NCBI GenBank assembly: GCA_003725585.1
Contig: RJMB01000002.1
Coordinates: 248,001 to 312,000 of the forward strand
Reading direction: 5' to 3'
Origin: Halostreptopolyspora alba
GTDB taxonomy: Bacteria; Actinomycetota; Actinomycetes; Streptosporangiales; Streptosporangiaceae
Length of the DNA: 64,000 bases
This document shows positions 8,607-17,600 of this stretch, piece after piece; position 1 is the stretch's first letter; each line of letters starts with the position of its first letter. The notes below the pieces were generated by a model, which was not told the DNA's origin, searched no databases, and saw only the letters and a program-made list of their open reading frames with translations. Position numbers and translations under genes: made by a program.

Positions 8607-8978
8607 ACTCGCGGATGTGAGGGTTCAAACGTCGCGGGCACGGTGCCCGAGAAGGCGCGGCGTGGCCAGGTGCCTGTTCCGCGTCGTCGGGGCGGTTGAG
8701 GCAGGGGCGAGCGGGGGCGGGGTACAAGTACCCCTGGTTCGTATCCGCCTCGCCGCACGCACGTCGTCGCCGGTCACGTGAGCGCCGTGGTGTCCTGTTG
8801 CGCGTATGGACGCGGCGTCTTGGAGTTAACCACTGTGTCGTCTGCCTCCAATGCGAACCGGGCAGCCACGCAGCGTCGGCTCCCCTGAGCGTCACCAGCG
8901 AGGAAGCCAAGGTTTGCTATCTTATGTAGTATTTGTGCTATTAATGAGTATATATCTTAGATCGAAAGGCAGAGGTCT
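8607..8978. other. Gene-free gap with an AT-rich promoter region at its right end
   Basis: No convincing gene in 8607-8908. Bases 8909-8965 are strikingly AT-rich for this genome, with several TATA-like words (TATCTT, GTATTT, TATATATC), ending 14 bases before the GTG of the ABC ATPase. This is most simply the promoter of the ABC operon; the base composition also fits imported DNA. Confidence 0.5.
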
Positions 8979-9953
8979 GTGACTGAGGTGAGCGAGCTCA
9001 GCGAAGAGGACCCCCTCGCGCGGCCGCCTGAGGACGGCACTGTCCTCGACGTCTGCGACCTGCGCATGCGCTACGGAAGCACCGACGTCCTGGGCGGGAT
9101 CGACCTCACTGCCCAGCGCGGCGAGGTGCTGTGTCTGCTCGGGCCGAACGGGGCGGGAAAGACCACCACGATCGAGGTCCTGGAGAGCTTTCGGATGCGC
9201 TCCGACGGGTGGGTCAGTGTGTTGGGCACGGACCCGGCACACGGAGACGAGCGGTGGCGGGCCGGGATCGGCATCGTGCTGCAGTCCTGGCGAGACCACG
9301 GCAACTGGAAGGTCCGGGAACTGCTGGCGCACCTGGGCAGCTACTACCGGCCCTACAGCACCCCGCGGCGCCCGCGGCCGATCGAGGCCGAGGACCTCAT
9401 CAACCGGGTCGGCCTCACTGACCAGTCCGAGCAGCGGGTCAGGTCGCTGTCTGGGGGGCAGCGCCGCCGCCTGGACGTGGCCATCGGGATCGTGGGAAAC
9501 CCCGAGCTGCTCTTCCTCGACGAGCCCACCACCGGGTTCGATCCCCAGGCGCGGCGCGACTTCCACGACCTGATGCACAGTCTGGCCGACGACGACACGA
9601 CCATCGTGCTGACCACCCACGACCTGGACGAGGCCGAGAAGCTCGCCGACCGGATCGTCATCCTCGCCGGTGGCCGCGTCGTCGCCAACGGCAGCCCGGC
9701 CCAGCTGGCCCGGCAGGTCACCCGGGACGCCGAGGTGAGCTGGACTCGCGGCGGGCAGCCCTTCGTGCACGCCACACCCGAGGCCACGAACTTCGTGCGG
9801 GAGCTGTGCGCCCAGTACGGCGAGGAGATCGCCGACATCGAAGTGCGCCGGGCGACCCTGGAAGACGTCTATCTGTCCATGGTGCATCGGCACGAGGCGG
9901 GGTACGCCGGCGAGGCGGCGGCGGAGTTCCACAAGCGGGAGGTGCAGCCGTGA
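8979..9953 (+). CDS. ABC-2 type exporter, ATP-binding protein
   Basis: A 324-residue ATPase: Walker A GPNGAGKT (residues 55-62), signature LSGGQ (about 157-161), Walker B LLFLDEP (about 176-182) and switch His in LTTHD (about 209). The C-terminal extension after residue 230, ending in RRATLEDVYLSM, is the DrrA/CcmA-like region of drug and antibiotic exporters. The GTG start follows AAAGGCAGAGG. The stop overlaps the GTG of the permease by four bases, so the two are co-translated. Confidence 0.93.
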   Translation: MTEVSELSEEDPLARPPEDGTVLDVCDLRMRYGSTDVLGGIDLTAQRGEVLCLLGPNGAGKTTTIEVLESFRMRSDGWVSVLGTDPAHGDERWRAGIGIVLQSWRDHGNWKVRELLAHLGSYYRPYSTPRRPRPIEAEDLINRVGLTDQSEQRVRSLSGGQRRRLDVAIGIVGNPELLFLDEPTTGFDPQARRDFHDLMHSLADDDTTIVLTTHDLDEAEKLADRIVILAGGRVVANGSPAQLARQVTRDAEVSWTRGGQPFVHATPEATNFVRELCAQYGEEIADIEVRRATLEDVYLSMVHRHEAGYAGEAAAEFHKREVQP

Positions 9954-10798
9954 CCCCGAGGATCGCGAGCCTGCGCGCGGGGGTGACGCGCGGCCGGATC
10001 GAACTCAGCCATGCTTACACCAACCCGCAGGAGGTGTTCCAGTACCTTTTCTGGCCCGTCATCTTCTTCGTCGTCATGCTGTTCATGCGCGGCTCCACGG
10101 TTCCGGGGACGGAGTTCTCGCTGGCAGCCTCGGTGCTGCCGAGTGTGATCGGCATGAACATCGCGTTCGGGATGATGGGGGTCGCGGGGGTGCTGGCTAC
10201 CGAGCGCGAGGACGGCACGCTGCTGCGGGCCAAGGCCGTTCCCAATGGAATGCCGGCCTATCTGATCGCCAAGATCATCGTGGTGACCGGGATGACCGCG
10301 GCGAGCGTCGCCCTCATCCTCGTGGGCGGGTTGGTCCTGTTCGGCCGCGACCTCAATCCCGGAGTCGGGGGCTGGTTCACCCTCGTCTGGGTCTTCGCCC
10401 TGGGTATGGTGGCGGTGCTTCCGATCGGTGCGGCCATCGGTTCCCTGCTCACCAACCCCCGAAGCATGAGCTTGCTCTTCCTGCCTTTGGGCGGTCTGAT
10501 CAGTATTTCCGGGATCTTCTACCCCATCACCTCGCTTCAGGGGTGGATTCAGGGCATAGCGCAGGTGTTTCCGGTGTATTGGCTGGGGTTGGGGATGCGT
10601 TCGGCGCTGCTGCCGGGGGATCTGGTAACGGTGGAGATCGGGGAGTCCTGGCGGCACCTGGAGACGGCGGGTGTGCTCGGCGCCTGGGCGGTCCTCGGGC
10701 TGCTGCTCGCGCCGCCGCTGCTGCGCCGCATGGCCCGCCGGGAGTCCGGCTCGGCCGTGGAAGCCCGCAGGGCCAGTGCCATGCGGCGCGTGTCGTGA
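9950..10798 (+). CDS. ABC-2 type exporter, membrane permease
   Basis: A 282-residue permease with six hydrophobic spans (about residues 26-42, 58-80, 101-129, 140-166, 172-192 and 244-262). The amphipathic N-terminus and the ATEREDGTLLRAKA loop after span 2 are typical of ABC-2 (DrrB-like) transporters. It works with the ATPase it overlaps to export an unknown hydrophobic compound, lipid or drug. The GTG at 9950 has GGGAGG eight bases upstream; longer readings only repeat the ATPase in another frame. Confidence 0.9.
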   Translation: MTPRIASLRAGVTRGRIELSHAYTNPQEVFQYLFWPVIFFVVMLFMRGSTVPGTEFSLAASVLPSVIGMNIAFGMMGVAGVLATEREDGTLLRAKAVPNGMPAYLIAKIIVVTGMTAASVALILVGGLVLFGRDLNPGVGGWFTLVWVFALGMVAVLPIGAAIGSLLTNPRSMSLLFLPLGGLISISGIFYPITSLQGWIQGIAQVFPVYWLGLGMRSALLPGDLVTVEIGESWRHLETAGVLGAWAVLGLLLAPPLLRRMARRESGSAVEARRASAMRRVS

Positions 10799-10834
10799 GG
10801 GGCCGGTCGAACCGCAGAGTGAAAGGCGACAGCG

Positions 10835-11095
10835 ATTAGCAGCGAGCCTGTATACAACCGCATCAGCGTGCTGCGGGCGGAACGCGGAGTCTCCCGCCGG
10901 CAGCTCGCCGAGGCCCTTGGTGTGCACTACCAGACGGTGGGCTACCTGGAGCGCGGGGAATACAGCCCGAGCCTCTATCTGGCGCTGCGCATCGCCCAGT
11001 ACTTCGAGGTGCCCGTGGAGGTGGTCTTCGCCACGGCCCCGTTCCCGCGGATCGGCAGCGAAGCGAGCAAGGCCAGCGAGGCGCGCTCGGCGTAG
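10835..11095 (+). CDS. Small XRE/Cro-type HTH regulator with apparent ATT start
   Basis: An 86-residue DNA-binding protein. VYNRISVLRAERGVSRRQLA, EALGVHYQTVGYLERGEYSP and ALRIAQYFEVPVEVVF are the typical small actinobacterial HTH protein. The only ATG/GTG start (GTG, 10868) would remove half of helix 1 (YNRIS). The frame is closed by TGA at 10820, and between them AAAGG lies eight to ten bases before ATT at 10835, giving a start of the normal length. A rare ATT start is therefore my best reading. It follows the ABC exporter by 36 bases and may regulate it. Confidence 0.7.
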   Translation: MSSEPVYNRISVLRAERGVSRRQLAEALGVHYQTVGYLERGEYSPSLYLALRIAQYFEVPVEVVFATAPFPRIGSEASKASEARSA

Positions 11096-11182
11096 GTCTC
11101 ACGGCTCAGGCCCCGCCCGGCCGTGGCCGGGGCTCAGGATCCGGCGCTAAGCCCTTTCGTCCTACTCGTAGCTTCTGGGGGC

Positions 11183-11515
11183 ATGCCGGTTGAGTTCCTC
11201 ACTGATGAGCAAGCGGCCCGCTATGGCCGCTACGTCGAGCCGCCCTCGCGCGCACCTGGACCGCTTCTTCCACCTCGACGACGCCGGCTGGGAGCTGATC
11301 GCGCCCAAGCGGCGCGAAGCGAACCGCCTCGGCTTCGCCGTGCAGCTGTGCTCGGCGCGTTCGCTGGCACGTTTCCCACCGACCTCGGGGACGTGCCCGA
11401 GAACGCGGTCGCCTACATTGCCGAGCTGCTCGGCATCGACGACCCCGTATATACCGGGGCGAACCACACCGGATCGCTAGACCACTCCGAACGGTACACG
11501 CGCCAGGCGGGCTGA
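11183..11515 (+). pseudogene. Tn3-family transposase remnant, N-terminal (DUF4158) part
   Basis: MPVEFLTDEQAARYGRYVEP, in the frame of 11183, opens the Tn3 transposase N-terminus. The match then moves to the next frame (HLDRFFHLDDAGWELIAPKR, REANRLGFAVQL) and returns to the first (LGAFAGTFPTDLGDVPENAV, AYIAELLGIDDP). Two frameshifts and the stop at 11515 leave about a tenth of a normal transposase of nearly 1000 residues. No catalytic domain or terminal repeats were seen nearby. Confidence 0.75.
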
Positions 11516-11795
11516 CGAGGCAGGTCCGGCCAGCCCCGCAGGACTTGCCACAAGTAGTTGTTCGGCGGTCCTACCAGCGGCGAAACCCTTGGCGCCGGAT
11601 CCGCGGAACCGGTCCGGGAATAGGGCCGATCGCCTCGCCGAGCGGGACCGCCCCGGGGCGGGGGCAGGGGGTGGACAGGTTCCGGCCGGAGCCCTCGCCC
11701 CGCACCCCCGCGGGCCTGCGCACTGCCCCTGTCGGGCTTGGCTTGTCCTCCCCCCTTCATGCCCACCACCCAATCCTGTATATTCTGGATCCAGT

Positions 11796-11807
11796 TAATC
11801 TAGATTA
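11796..11807. promoter_or_regulatory. 12-bp palindrome in the promoter of the NmrA-like gene
   Basis: TAATCTAGATTA is a perfect palindrome next to the AGGAGG ribosome site (11807-11812), in an AT-rich stretch that includes GTATATTCTGGATCC. A repressor bound here would block transcription or translation start; the regulator is not identifiable. Confidence 0.4.
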
Positions 11808-11822
11808 GGAGGTATGCGCGTA

Positions 11823-12566
11823 ATGCGAATCGCAGTAGCCGGGGCGACCGGGAACATCGGTGCCCGCACCGCCTCCGCCCTCGAGAGAGAGGGCCACGAG
11901 GTCGTGCGTGTCAGCCGCTCGCTGGGGGTGGACCTGACCAGCGGTGAGGGCCTCGACGACGCCCTCGGTGGAGTCGAGGTGGTCGTCGACGCCACCAACG
12001 GGGGTTCAACGCGGCGGGACGAGGCGGTGGACTACCTCGGCACCATGACCCGCACCCTGCTCGCTGCCGAGCAGCGGGCCGGGGTGCGCCACCACGTGCT
12101 GCTCTCGATCGTGGGGATCGACCGGGTCGAGGGCAACGCGCACTACGACGGCAAGTTGGAGCAGGAGCGCCTGGTCGACACGAACCCGGTGCCGTGGACC
12201 ATCGTGCGCGCCACCCAGTTCCACGACTTCGCCGAGATGGTGACGGGATGGACCGAGCGAGACGGCGCCGCCACGGTCGCGCCGTTGCTGGTGCAGCCGG
12301 TCGCGCCCGCCGACGTGGCCGAGGCCCTCGCCGAGTTCGCGGTGGGCGAGCCACAGGGGCGTCGTGTCGAGATCGCCGGCCCTGAGACGCAGGACCTCGT
12401 CGACATGGCCCGGCGCACCCACCAGGCGCGTGGGCGCACGGTGAGGCTGGTACCGACCTGGTCGGGGATCTTCGGGCCGACGATGGCCGGCGAGGTGCTG
12501 CTGCCCGGCCCGGATGCCCGCATCGCGCGGACCACCTTCGAGGAGTGGCTGCGCGAGCAGCGTTAG
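11823..12566 (+). CDS. NmrA-like NAD(P)-binding oxidoreductase
   Basis: A 247-residue atypical short-chain reductase. GATGNIGARTASALEREG (about residues 7-24) is the dinucleotide-binding turn, SIVGID (about 97) stands where the YxxxK region should be, and VPWTIVRATQFHDF (about 122-135) is the family strand. Actinomycete relatives are NADPH-dependent reductases or redox sensors of unknown substrate. Of two ATGs, 11814 is only one base after AGGAGG and 11823 is ten bases after, so I prefer the second. Confidence 0.82.
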   Translation: MRIAVAGATGNIGARTASALEREGHEVVRVSRSLGVDLTSGEGLDDALGGVEVVVDATNGGSTRRDEAVDYLGTMTRTLLAAEQRAGVRHHVLLSIVGIDRVEGNAHYDGKLEQERLVDTNPVPWTIVRATQFHDFAEMVTGWTERDGAATVAPLLVQPVAPADVAEALAEFAVGEPQGRRVEIAGPETQDLVDMARRTHQARGRTVRLVPTWSGIFGPTMAGEVLLPGPDARIARTTFEEWLREQR

Positions 12567-12800
12567 CGGCGTTGGGCCGCGTCCTTGCTCGAAAGCCCCC
12601 GGATGCAAGGGCGCGGCTCTGTGCCGTGGGTGTCGCGCGGAAGAACGTTTTCCCGGTTTTCCAGTCCCTCCGCGGCGGAAAAGGGCAGCGGGGACGGCCT
12701 CTTCGGAGACGCGCGAGGCGGGCCGGGTGGGGCCCGGATGCGACGCCGGGGGTCGCGGGCCCCACCCGGTGCTCATCGGGGTGTGGTGGAGCGTGAGGGG

Positions 12801-13817
12801 TCAGAGATTACCGGGACCCGCGCCCGCGGGGACGATGCTGGGGATCTCCTCGGCGTCGTCCAGCGAGTAGTCATAGGGCACCGGTTCGACCTCACCCTCG
12901 GTCGCGATCTCACCGGAGTTGTCGAGGACGTTGTCGTTGGCGACCAGCCGTCCCGGGTCCGAGGAGCCGTAGCCGATCTCGGTGGGGGTGTCGACATCCT
13001 CGAAGTAGTTGCCCTCGACGAGGACGCCGGCGTCCATGGTCGAGGCGACGCCGTACTCCTCGTTGTCGCGGTAGTAGTTGTTGAACGCGTGCACCGTCTC
13101 GCCGAAGCGTACCCGTGGGTGGCGGGTGTCGCTGCCGTCGAAGAAGTTGTGGTGGTAGGTCACGCGCAGGTGGCCGATGTCGTCGGTATGGCCGTCGGAG
13201 TGCCCCAACAGCATCGACTTGTCGTGCTCGAACACGTGGTTCCACGAGACGGTGACGAAGTCGGACTCGCGCTTGATGTCGACCGCCCCGTCGTCACCGT
13301 TGGTGAAACTGTTGTGGTCGATCCAGACGTTGGTGGAACCGTCCTGGAGGTTGATGGCGTCGTCGTCCCAGTCGGCGAAGTTGAGGTTTTGGATGATGAC
13401 GTTGTGCGCCTCGTCGACGTCGATGCCGCCGCCGGTGATCGTGGCCTGTGACCCCGCCCCGATGACGGTCGTGTCGGAGGCGACGTCGTTCATCCCGTCG
13501 AGCTCGACCGAGCCCTGGACCTCAATGATTCTGGGACCATCGGCCAGCATCTCCTCGGCGAGCTCGTCACCGCTGGTCACAGTGACGGTCTCGCCGCCGG
13601 CGCCACCCGTGGTTCCGCCGTTCTCCGTGGCCCAACCGGTGGGTTCGCCGACGAGCGGGGAGGGGTCGGCGACAGTCTGGGCGGTGGGCGCCCCGGTGGC
13701 CTCCTCGGCCGGCAGCGTGCTGGCGATCAGCGCCGTACCGGCGCCGAGAGCCACGAACGCTCCGATTCCGGTGAGAGCCCGCGTTCGTCTTCGGTTCGCC
13801 TGCTGCGTGGTCCGCAT
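12801..13817 (-). CDS. Secreted pectate lyase (polysaccharide lyase family 1)
   Basis: Cleaves polygalacturonate by beta-elimination outside the cell. Residues 1-43 form a signal peptide (RRR, hydrophobic stretch GIGAFVALGAGTALIA, then an Ala-rich cleavage zone). The parallel beta-helix carries NVWIDHNSF (about 166-174), GDDGAVDIKRESDFVTVSWN (about 177-196, Ca2+-binding acids) and RHPRVRFG (about 236-243, catalytic Arg). Length (338) is normal. AAGGAG lies 11 bases before the ATG. A LacI-type operator sits 37 bp upstream, consistent with sugar-controlled expression. Confidence 0.93.
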   Translation of the reverse strand: MRTTQQANRRRTRALTGIGAFVALGAGTALIASTLPAEEATGAPTAQTVADPSPLVGEPTGWATENGGTTGGAGGETVTVTSGDELAEEMLADGPRIIEVQGSVELDGMNDVASDTTVIGAGSQATITGGGIDVDEAHNVIIQNLNFADWDDDAINLQDGSTNVWIDHNSFTNGDDGAVDIKRESDFVTVSWNHVFEHDKSMLLGHSDGHTDDIGHLRVTYHHNFFDGSDTRHPRVRFGETVHAFNNYYRDNEEYGVASTMDAGVLVEGNYFEDVDTPTEIGYGSSDPGRLVANDNVLDNSGEIATEGEVEPVPYDYSLDDAEEIPSIVPAGAGPGNL

Positions 13818-13853
13818 GGCGCGGGATACTCCTTAAGTGGGGTTCAGAACAAC

Positions 13854-13869
13854 TGGGAAGCGCTTTCCA
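13854..13869. promoter_or_regulatory. LacI-family operator upstream of pectate lyase
   Basis: TGGGAAGCGCTTTCCA is a 16-bp palindrome with one mismatched pair, centred on GC-GC as in LacI/CebR-type sites (for example TGGGAGCGCTCCCA). It lies directly in the promoter region of the pectate lyase. No LacI-family gene is in this window. Confidence 0.65.
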
Positions 13870-14199
13870 GTTCATTGGAATCTAGGGTACACACCCCGAA
13901 CTGTCAATGGCCTCTTTGAATATTTCGGTGTCATTCCACGTCAGATGCGCGATTCAGGGTGACCGCACTTCTCCGTGGTTGGGCAACAATGTAGCGCGCC
14001 AGGCGGTCACGCTCTCCTCGCTCGAGAACACAGGTCACAAACACAGCCGGAAATGTGGGAGCACCCGTGAAATGGGAATTCACCCATGAAAATGGGCGAA
14101 TGGCGCGTGGGTGGTTTCACCGGTGTCCAAGAGAGCGCGTCGAACGACGCAACGCCCGGGGGCAGCGCCCAGTCGACTCGGAACCGCCGAGTGGGGGCC
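13870..14199. other. Gap without a gene between pectate lyase and PIG-L deacetylase
   Basis: No supported gene. A short inverted repeat ATGGG-AATTCA-CCCAT lies at 14072-14087, followed by a further ATGGG. The region holds the pectate lyase promoter at its left end; the deacetylase ends at its right end. Confidence 0.4.
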
Positions 14200-14931
14200 T
14201 CAGCGGGCGAACAGTTCGAAGGCCACCGCGGGCCGGCCCCCGAAACGCGGAGCGGCGCTGCCGGTGATCCAGTCCAACACCTCACGGCAGTAGGTCCGCG
14301 GGTCGGTGTCGGTGAGCCCCTCGATGTAGGAGCGGTGCTCCAGGAGGGACCGCACCCCGCGCTCGAACCCGTCGGTCACGTCGACCGCGTGGGTGGGCCA
14401 CGGGGACCCGGCGACCGCGACCCAACGCACGCCGTCCCACGGCGCCAGCCCCTCGTTACCCAGTTCGGAAAAGATCCAGCGGTTGCCCGCGTCGGCGGCC
14501 GCGTCCAACGCCGCCCGCCCCACCGCCCGGTGGTCGGGGGTGTTCCAGGTGGTGCCACCCCAGGTGTCGTGGTGGTTGATGGTGATCACCAGCTCGGGCC
14601 GGTGGGCGCGGATCGCCGCGGTGAGGTCGCGGCGCAGCGCCGGGCCGTACTCGATCACCCCGTCGCGGTGGTTCAGGAACTCCACCGTCGAAACCCCGAC
14701 CACCCGCGCGCTGGCCCGCTGCTCGCTCTCGCGCACCTGCGCCGACTCCTGGGGAGGGATCCCGTCGATGCCGGCCTCCCCCCGCGTGGCCAGCAGGTAG
14801 CTCACCTCCCGCCCCTGGTCGACCCACGTGGCGACCGCGGCGGCGGTCCCGTACTCGACGTCGTCGGGGTGGGCGACGATGGCCAGTGCCCGAGTGAAGT
14901 CGGTGGGCATCGTCGCGAGCTGTTCGGTCAC
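14200..14931 (-). CDS. PIG-L family zinc deacetylase
   Basis: A 243-residue zinc hydrolase of the PIG-L/MshB/BshB group, which removes acetyl groups from N-acetylglucosamine-type sugars. AHPDD (residues 20-24) gives the first metal ligands and catalytic Asp, and TPDHRAVGRA (about 127) supplies the later His. The GTG at 14931 is preceded by GGGGAGAGG. MshB itself is longer and differs after the metal site, so I do not call it mshB. A decayed homologue lies at 5893-6222. Confidence 0.88.
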   Translation of the reverse strand: MTEQLATMPTDFTRALAIVAHPDDVEYGTAAAVATWVDQGREVSYLLATRGEAGIDGIPPQESAQVRESEQRASARVVGVSTVEFLNHRDGVIEYGPALRRDLTAAIRAHRPELVITINHHDTWGGTTWNTPDHRAVGRAALDAAADAGNRWIFSELGNEGLAPWDGVRWVAVAGSPWPTHAVDVTDGFERGVRSLLEHRSYIEGLTDTDPRTYCREVLDWITGSAAPRFGGRPAVAFELFAR

Positions 14932-15089
14932 TGCCTCTCCCCACGGTGCTATATGGCTGCGTGCCTCGCCTGCGTTTCGACGCTACCCAGCCGCGGCGGC
15001 GGGAACGCCCCTGACGCGCGGCGTGCTCGCGGTGCGCGCCACGAGCACAACCTTCCGGCCGCGACACCCCCGGCGCAGGAGCGTCGCGG

Positions 15090-16622
15090 CTAGAGCTGGG
15101 GGGACCGGTCGGCGCGGCGGAGCAGCCAGACCGCGAGCACCGCGAGCACCAGCGCGACGGCGGCCGCCGCCACGGCCGCGGTCTGGACCCCGGTGGAGAA
15201 CGCCCGCCCCGTGGCCTCCCGGATCGCGGTTGCGTGGTCCGGCCCCAGCGCCGCGGCGCTGGACAGTGACTCCGAAGCGGCTGTACTCACCTCGGCCGGC
15301 AACCCCGGGGGCAGCTCCGCGGCGGCCCGGTGGCCATACACCGCCGCGCCGAGGCTGCCGAGGACGGCGATGCCCACGGCGGTGCCAAGCTCGGTCACGG
15401 TCTCCGAGACCGCGCCGGCCACCCCCGCCTCGTCCTGGGAGGCCGCGCTCACCACCAGGTCGGTACCCAGTGCGTCGAACGGGCCGCTTCCCAGGTAGAC
15501 GGTGACCAGTCCCGCCACCACCCACGCCGGCCCGAGCGTCGCCCCGTGAGCGATCACCAGGAACCCGGCGCAGGCGACCACCAGCCCGGCGGCGATGACG
15601 CTGCCCGGCGCCAGGCGTCGCGTGGCCAACGGCGCGAGCAGGGCACCGATGACCAGCCCGATGGCCGCGGGCACGACCAGCGCTCCCGCCTCCAGCGGGT
15701 CCAGCCCGTGCACCAGCTGCAGGTACTGGGGCACGAACAGGGTGATGCCGCTGACCAGCGCCGATCCTACGAGTAGGAGCAGCAGGGCGGTTCCGAACGT
15801 GCGGCGGAGAAGCATCCGCGGGTCCAGCAACGGTGCGGCGAGGCGGTGCTGGCGGTGGGTGAACACCAGGCAGGCCAGCGCAGCCAGGGAGATCATGGCC
15901 AGTGTCGGCCCGGTCACGCCGTCGTTGCCCAACTGTTTGATTCCATACATCCCGGGGAGCGCGGCCGCCAGGAAGAGTGCCACGCTGGGCGGGTCGGGCC
16001 GTGTGGCCCGCGGTGGCCGGTGCTCGGGCAGCACCAGGGGTCCCAAGACGAGGAGCAGCCCCATCACCACAACGGCCGGGAGGAACACGGCTCCCCACCA
16101 CCACACCCGCAGTAGCGCACCACCCAGGAGCGGGCCCACGGCGAACCCGGTCATGAACGCGCTGGTCCACACCGCGATCGCGATCCTTCTGCGGTGCGGG
16201 GCCGGGAACAGGGCACTGATCAACGCCAGGGTCGAGGGCATCAGCGTGGCGCCGGCGACGCCGAGCACGGCTCGGGCGGCGATCAGCGTCCCGGCGTTGG
16301 TGGAGAGCGCGGCCACCACCGAGACCACGGCGAAGGCGGCTGCCCCCGTCAGCAGGAGACGGCGACGGCCGATGCGGTCGCCCAGGCCGCCCATGGGGAC
16401 CAGGAAGACCGCGAGCATCAACGGGTAGACGTCGAGGATCCACAGCTCTTGGGCCGCGTCCGTGGACAGGGCGGAGGCCAGGTGTGGCAGAGCCAGGTAC
16501 AGCACGCTCATGTCGAGCGCGAGCAGGGCCGTGGGCAGACACAGCACCACCAGCCCCAACCAGGCGCGGAGGCCGGCGCGCCGAGGGCGGTGATGGCGAA
16601 GGTCGTGAGGCGACGAGGACAT
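15090..16622 (-). CDS. MFS drug exporter, 14-TM DHA2 (EmrB/QacA) family
   Basis: A 510-residue proton-coupled multidrug exporter. Fourteen hydrophobic spans can be counted. ALDMSVLYLALP in span 1 is the DHA2 motif D1 region, GGLGDRIGRRRLLL is motif A between spans 2 and 3, and ARAVLGVAGATLMPSTLAL lies in spans 4-5. The ATG at 16622 has GGGGAG six bases upstream. No regulator is adjacent; the 358 bases upstream hold no gene. Confidence 0.9.
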   Translation of the reverse strand: MSSSPHDLRHHRPRRAGLRAWLGLVVLCLPTALLALDMSVLYLALPHLASALSTDAAQELWILDVYPLMLAVFLVPMGGLGDRIGRRRLLLTGAAAFAVVSVVAALSTNAGTLIAARAVLGVAGATLMPSTLALISALFPAPHRRRIAIAVWTSAFMTGFAVGPLLGGALLRVWWWGAVFLPAVVVMGLLLVLGPLVLPEHRPPRATRPDPPSVALFLAAALPGMYGIKQLGNDGVTGPTLAMISLAALACLVFTHRQHRLAAPLLDPRMLLRRTFGTALLLLLVGSALVSGITLFVPQYLQLVHGLDPLEAGALVVPAAIGLVIGALLAPLATRRLAPGSVIAAGLVVACAGFLVIAHGATLGPAWVVAGLVTVYLGSGPFDALGTDLVVSAASQDEAGVAGAVSETVTELGTAVGIAVLGSLGAAVYGHRAAAELPPGLPAEVSTAASESLSSAAALGPDHATAIREATGRAFSTGVQTAAVAAAAVALVLAVLAVWLLRRADRSPQL

Positions 16623-16980
16623 TCGGGCTCCCCGGATGGTCGAAGCCGGGCCGCGGCGGGCGGCACCGACCGGGATCGGGCGCGGCGTTGGCCGCGCGGG
16701 AACATCGACCCGGTGTGGGGCTTCGCGGGAGCGGTGCCGTCTCAGGCGGTGGCGTACTCCCGGGCCGAAGCACCCGTGGGAGCCACGCCGGTGATCACCA
16801 TCGTCACGATCGAACGTTCCTTCCGGGGTTCTCGTCGGGCGTGGTCACGGTGCCATGTCCGGTCCGGGGGAGGCAACGCCTTTTTCTTCGGGCGGTGGCG
16901 CTGGGAACCGGCAAGGCCGTCTCATCGTCGGAGACCCCGGATCGGACCTGGTCAACAGTTAGGCGACTGGAAAGGCAACC
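16623..16980. other. Gap without a recognised gene
   Basis: Contains the promoters of the minus-strand MFS gene and the plus-strand DUF3592 gene. A possible 19-codon minus-strand reading (ATG at about 16802) exists but has no good support. Confidence 0.35.
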
Positions 16981-17466
16981 GTGAAGTCGAAACGGACGCG
17001 CACCAAGAAGAAGCTCGGCCTGGCGGGCCTCGTCCTCGTCTGGGGATTCGTGATCCTCATCATGGGGATCGTGGGGACGGTGATCGGCATGACCGACTAC
17101 ACCGACCACACCGAGACCACCGAGGCGACGGTGTCCGAGCGCGACGTCGAGGTCAACTACGACGACGACGGCGACCGCACCGGTGAGGACGTCACCATCT
17201 ACGTCGACTACACCGCCGAGGGTAGCGACTACACCGGTGTGGTGCTCAACGGGCTCAACACCGATGATTACCAGGAGGGTCGGGACCTCACCGTCGCCTA
17301 CGCGCCGGACGAGCCCGGGCACGTGGTGACGCCGGAGAGCACCGAGGAGGGCGCCTACGACTTCGCGCTCCATATGGGACTGGTCGGGATCGCGGTGGGT
17401 CTGGTCATGACCGCCGCCGGCGGCGGGATGTGGTTCCTGCAGAAACGGAACAAGCTCCCGGTGTGA
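16981..17466 (+). CDS. DUF3592-type membrane protein
   Basis: A 161-residue protein with a lysine/arginine-rich N-terminus, one membrane span at about residues 12-37, an acidic external beta domain (about 40-125: TEATVSERDVEVNYDDDGDR then DVTIYVDYTAEG) and a second span at about 131-153 followed by a basic tail. This span-domain-span layout and the YxG..YxxG strands fit DUF3592. Function unknown. GTG start with GAAAGG upstream. Confidence 0.65.
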   Translation: MKSKRTRTKKKLGLAGLVLVWGFVILIMGIVGTVIGMTDYTDHTETTEATVSERDVEVNYDDDGDRTGEDVTIYVDYTAEGSDYTGVVLNGLNTDDYQEGRDLTVAYAPDEPGHVVTPESTEEGAYDFALHMGLVGIAVGLVMTAAGGGMWFLQKRNKLPV

Positions 17467-17600
17467 GGATTCTCGGGGGTGCCGGCCCGTGCGTGGTCCC
17501 TGATGTGGCCGTCGCCACCAGGCACCCCACCGTTGGGCGGGCAGCGCGCCCCGCTGTGGTCCGGTCAGCCGGTCCACGCGGCCGCGCCAGGCTCGGGTGC

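Noticed and set aside
16740..16802. 19-codon minus-strand frame MVITGVAPTGASAREYATA
   Set aside because: Ribosome site too distant and no related peptide known; kept only as a note in the gap entry.
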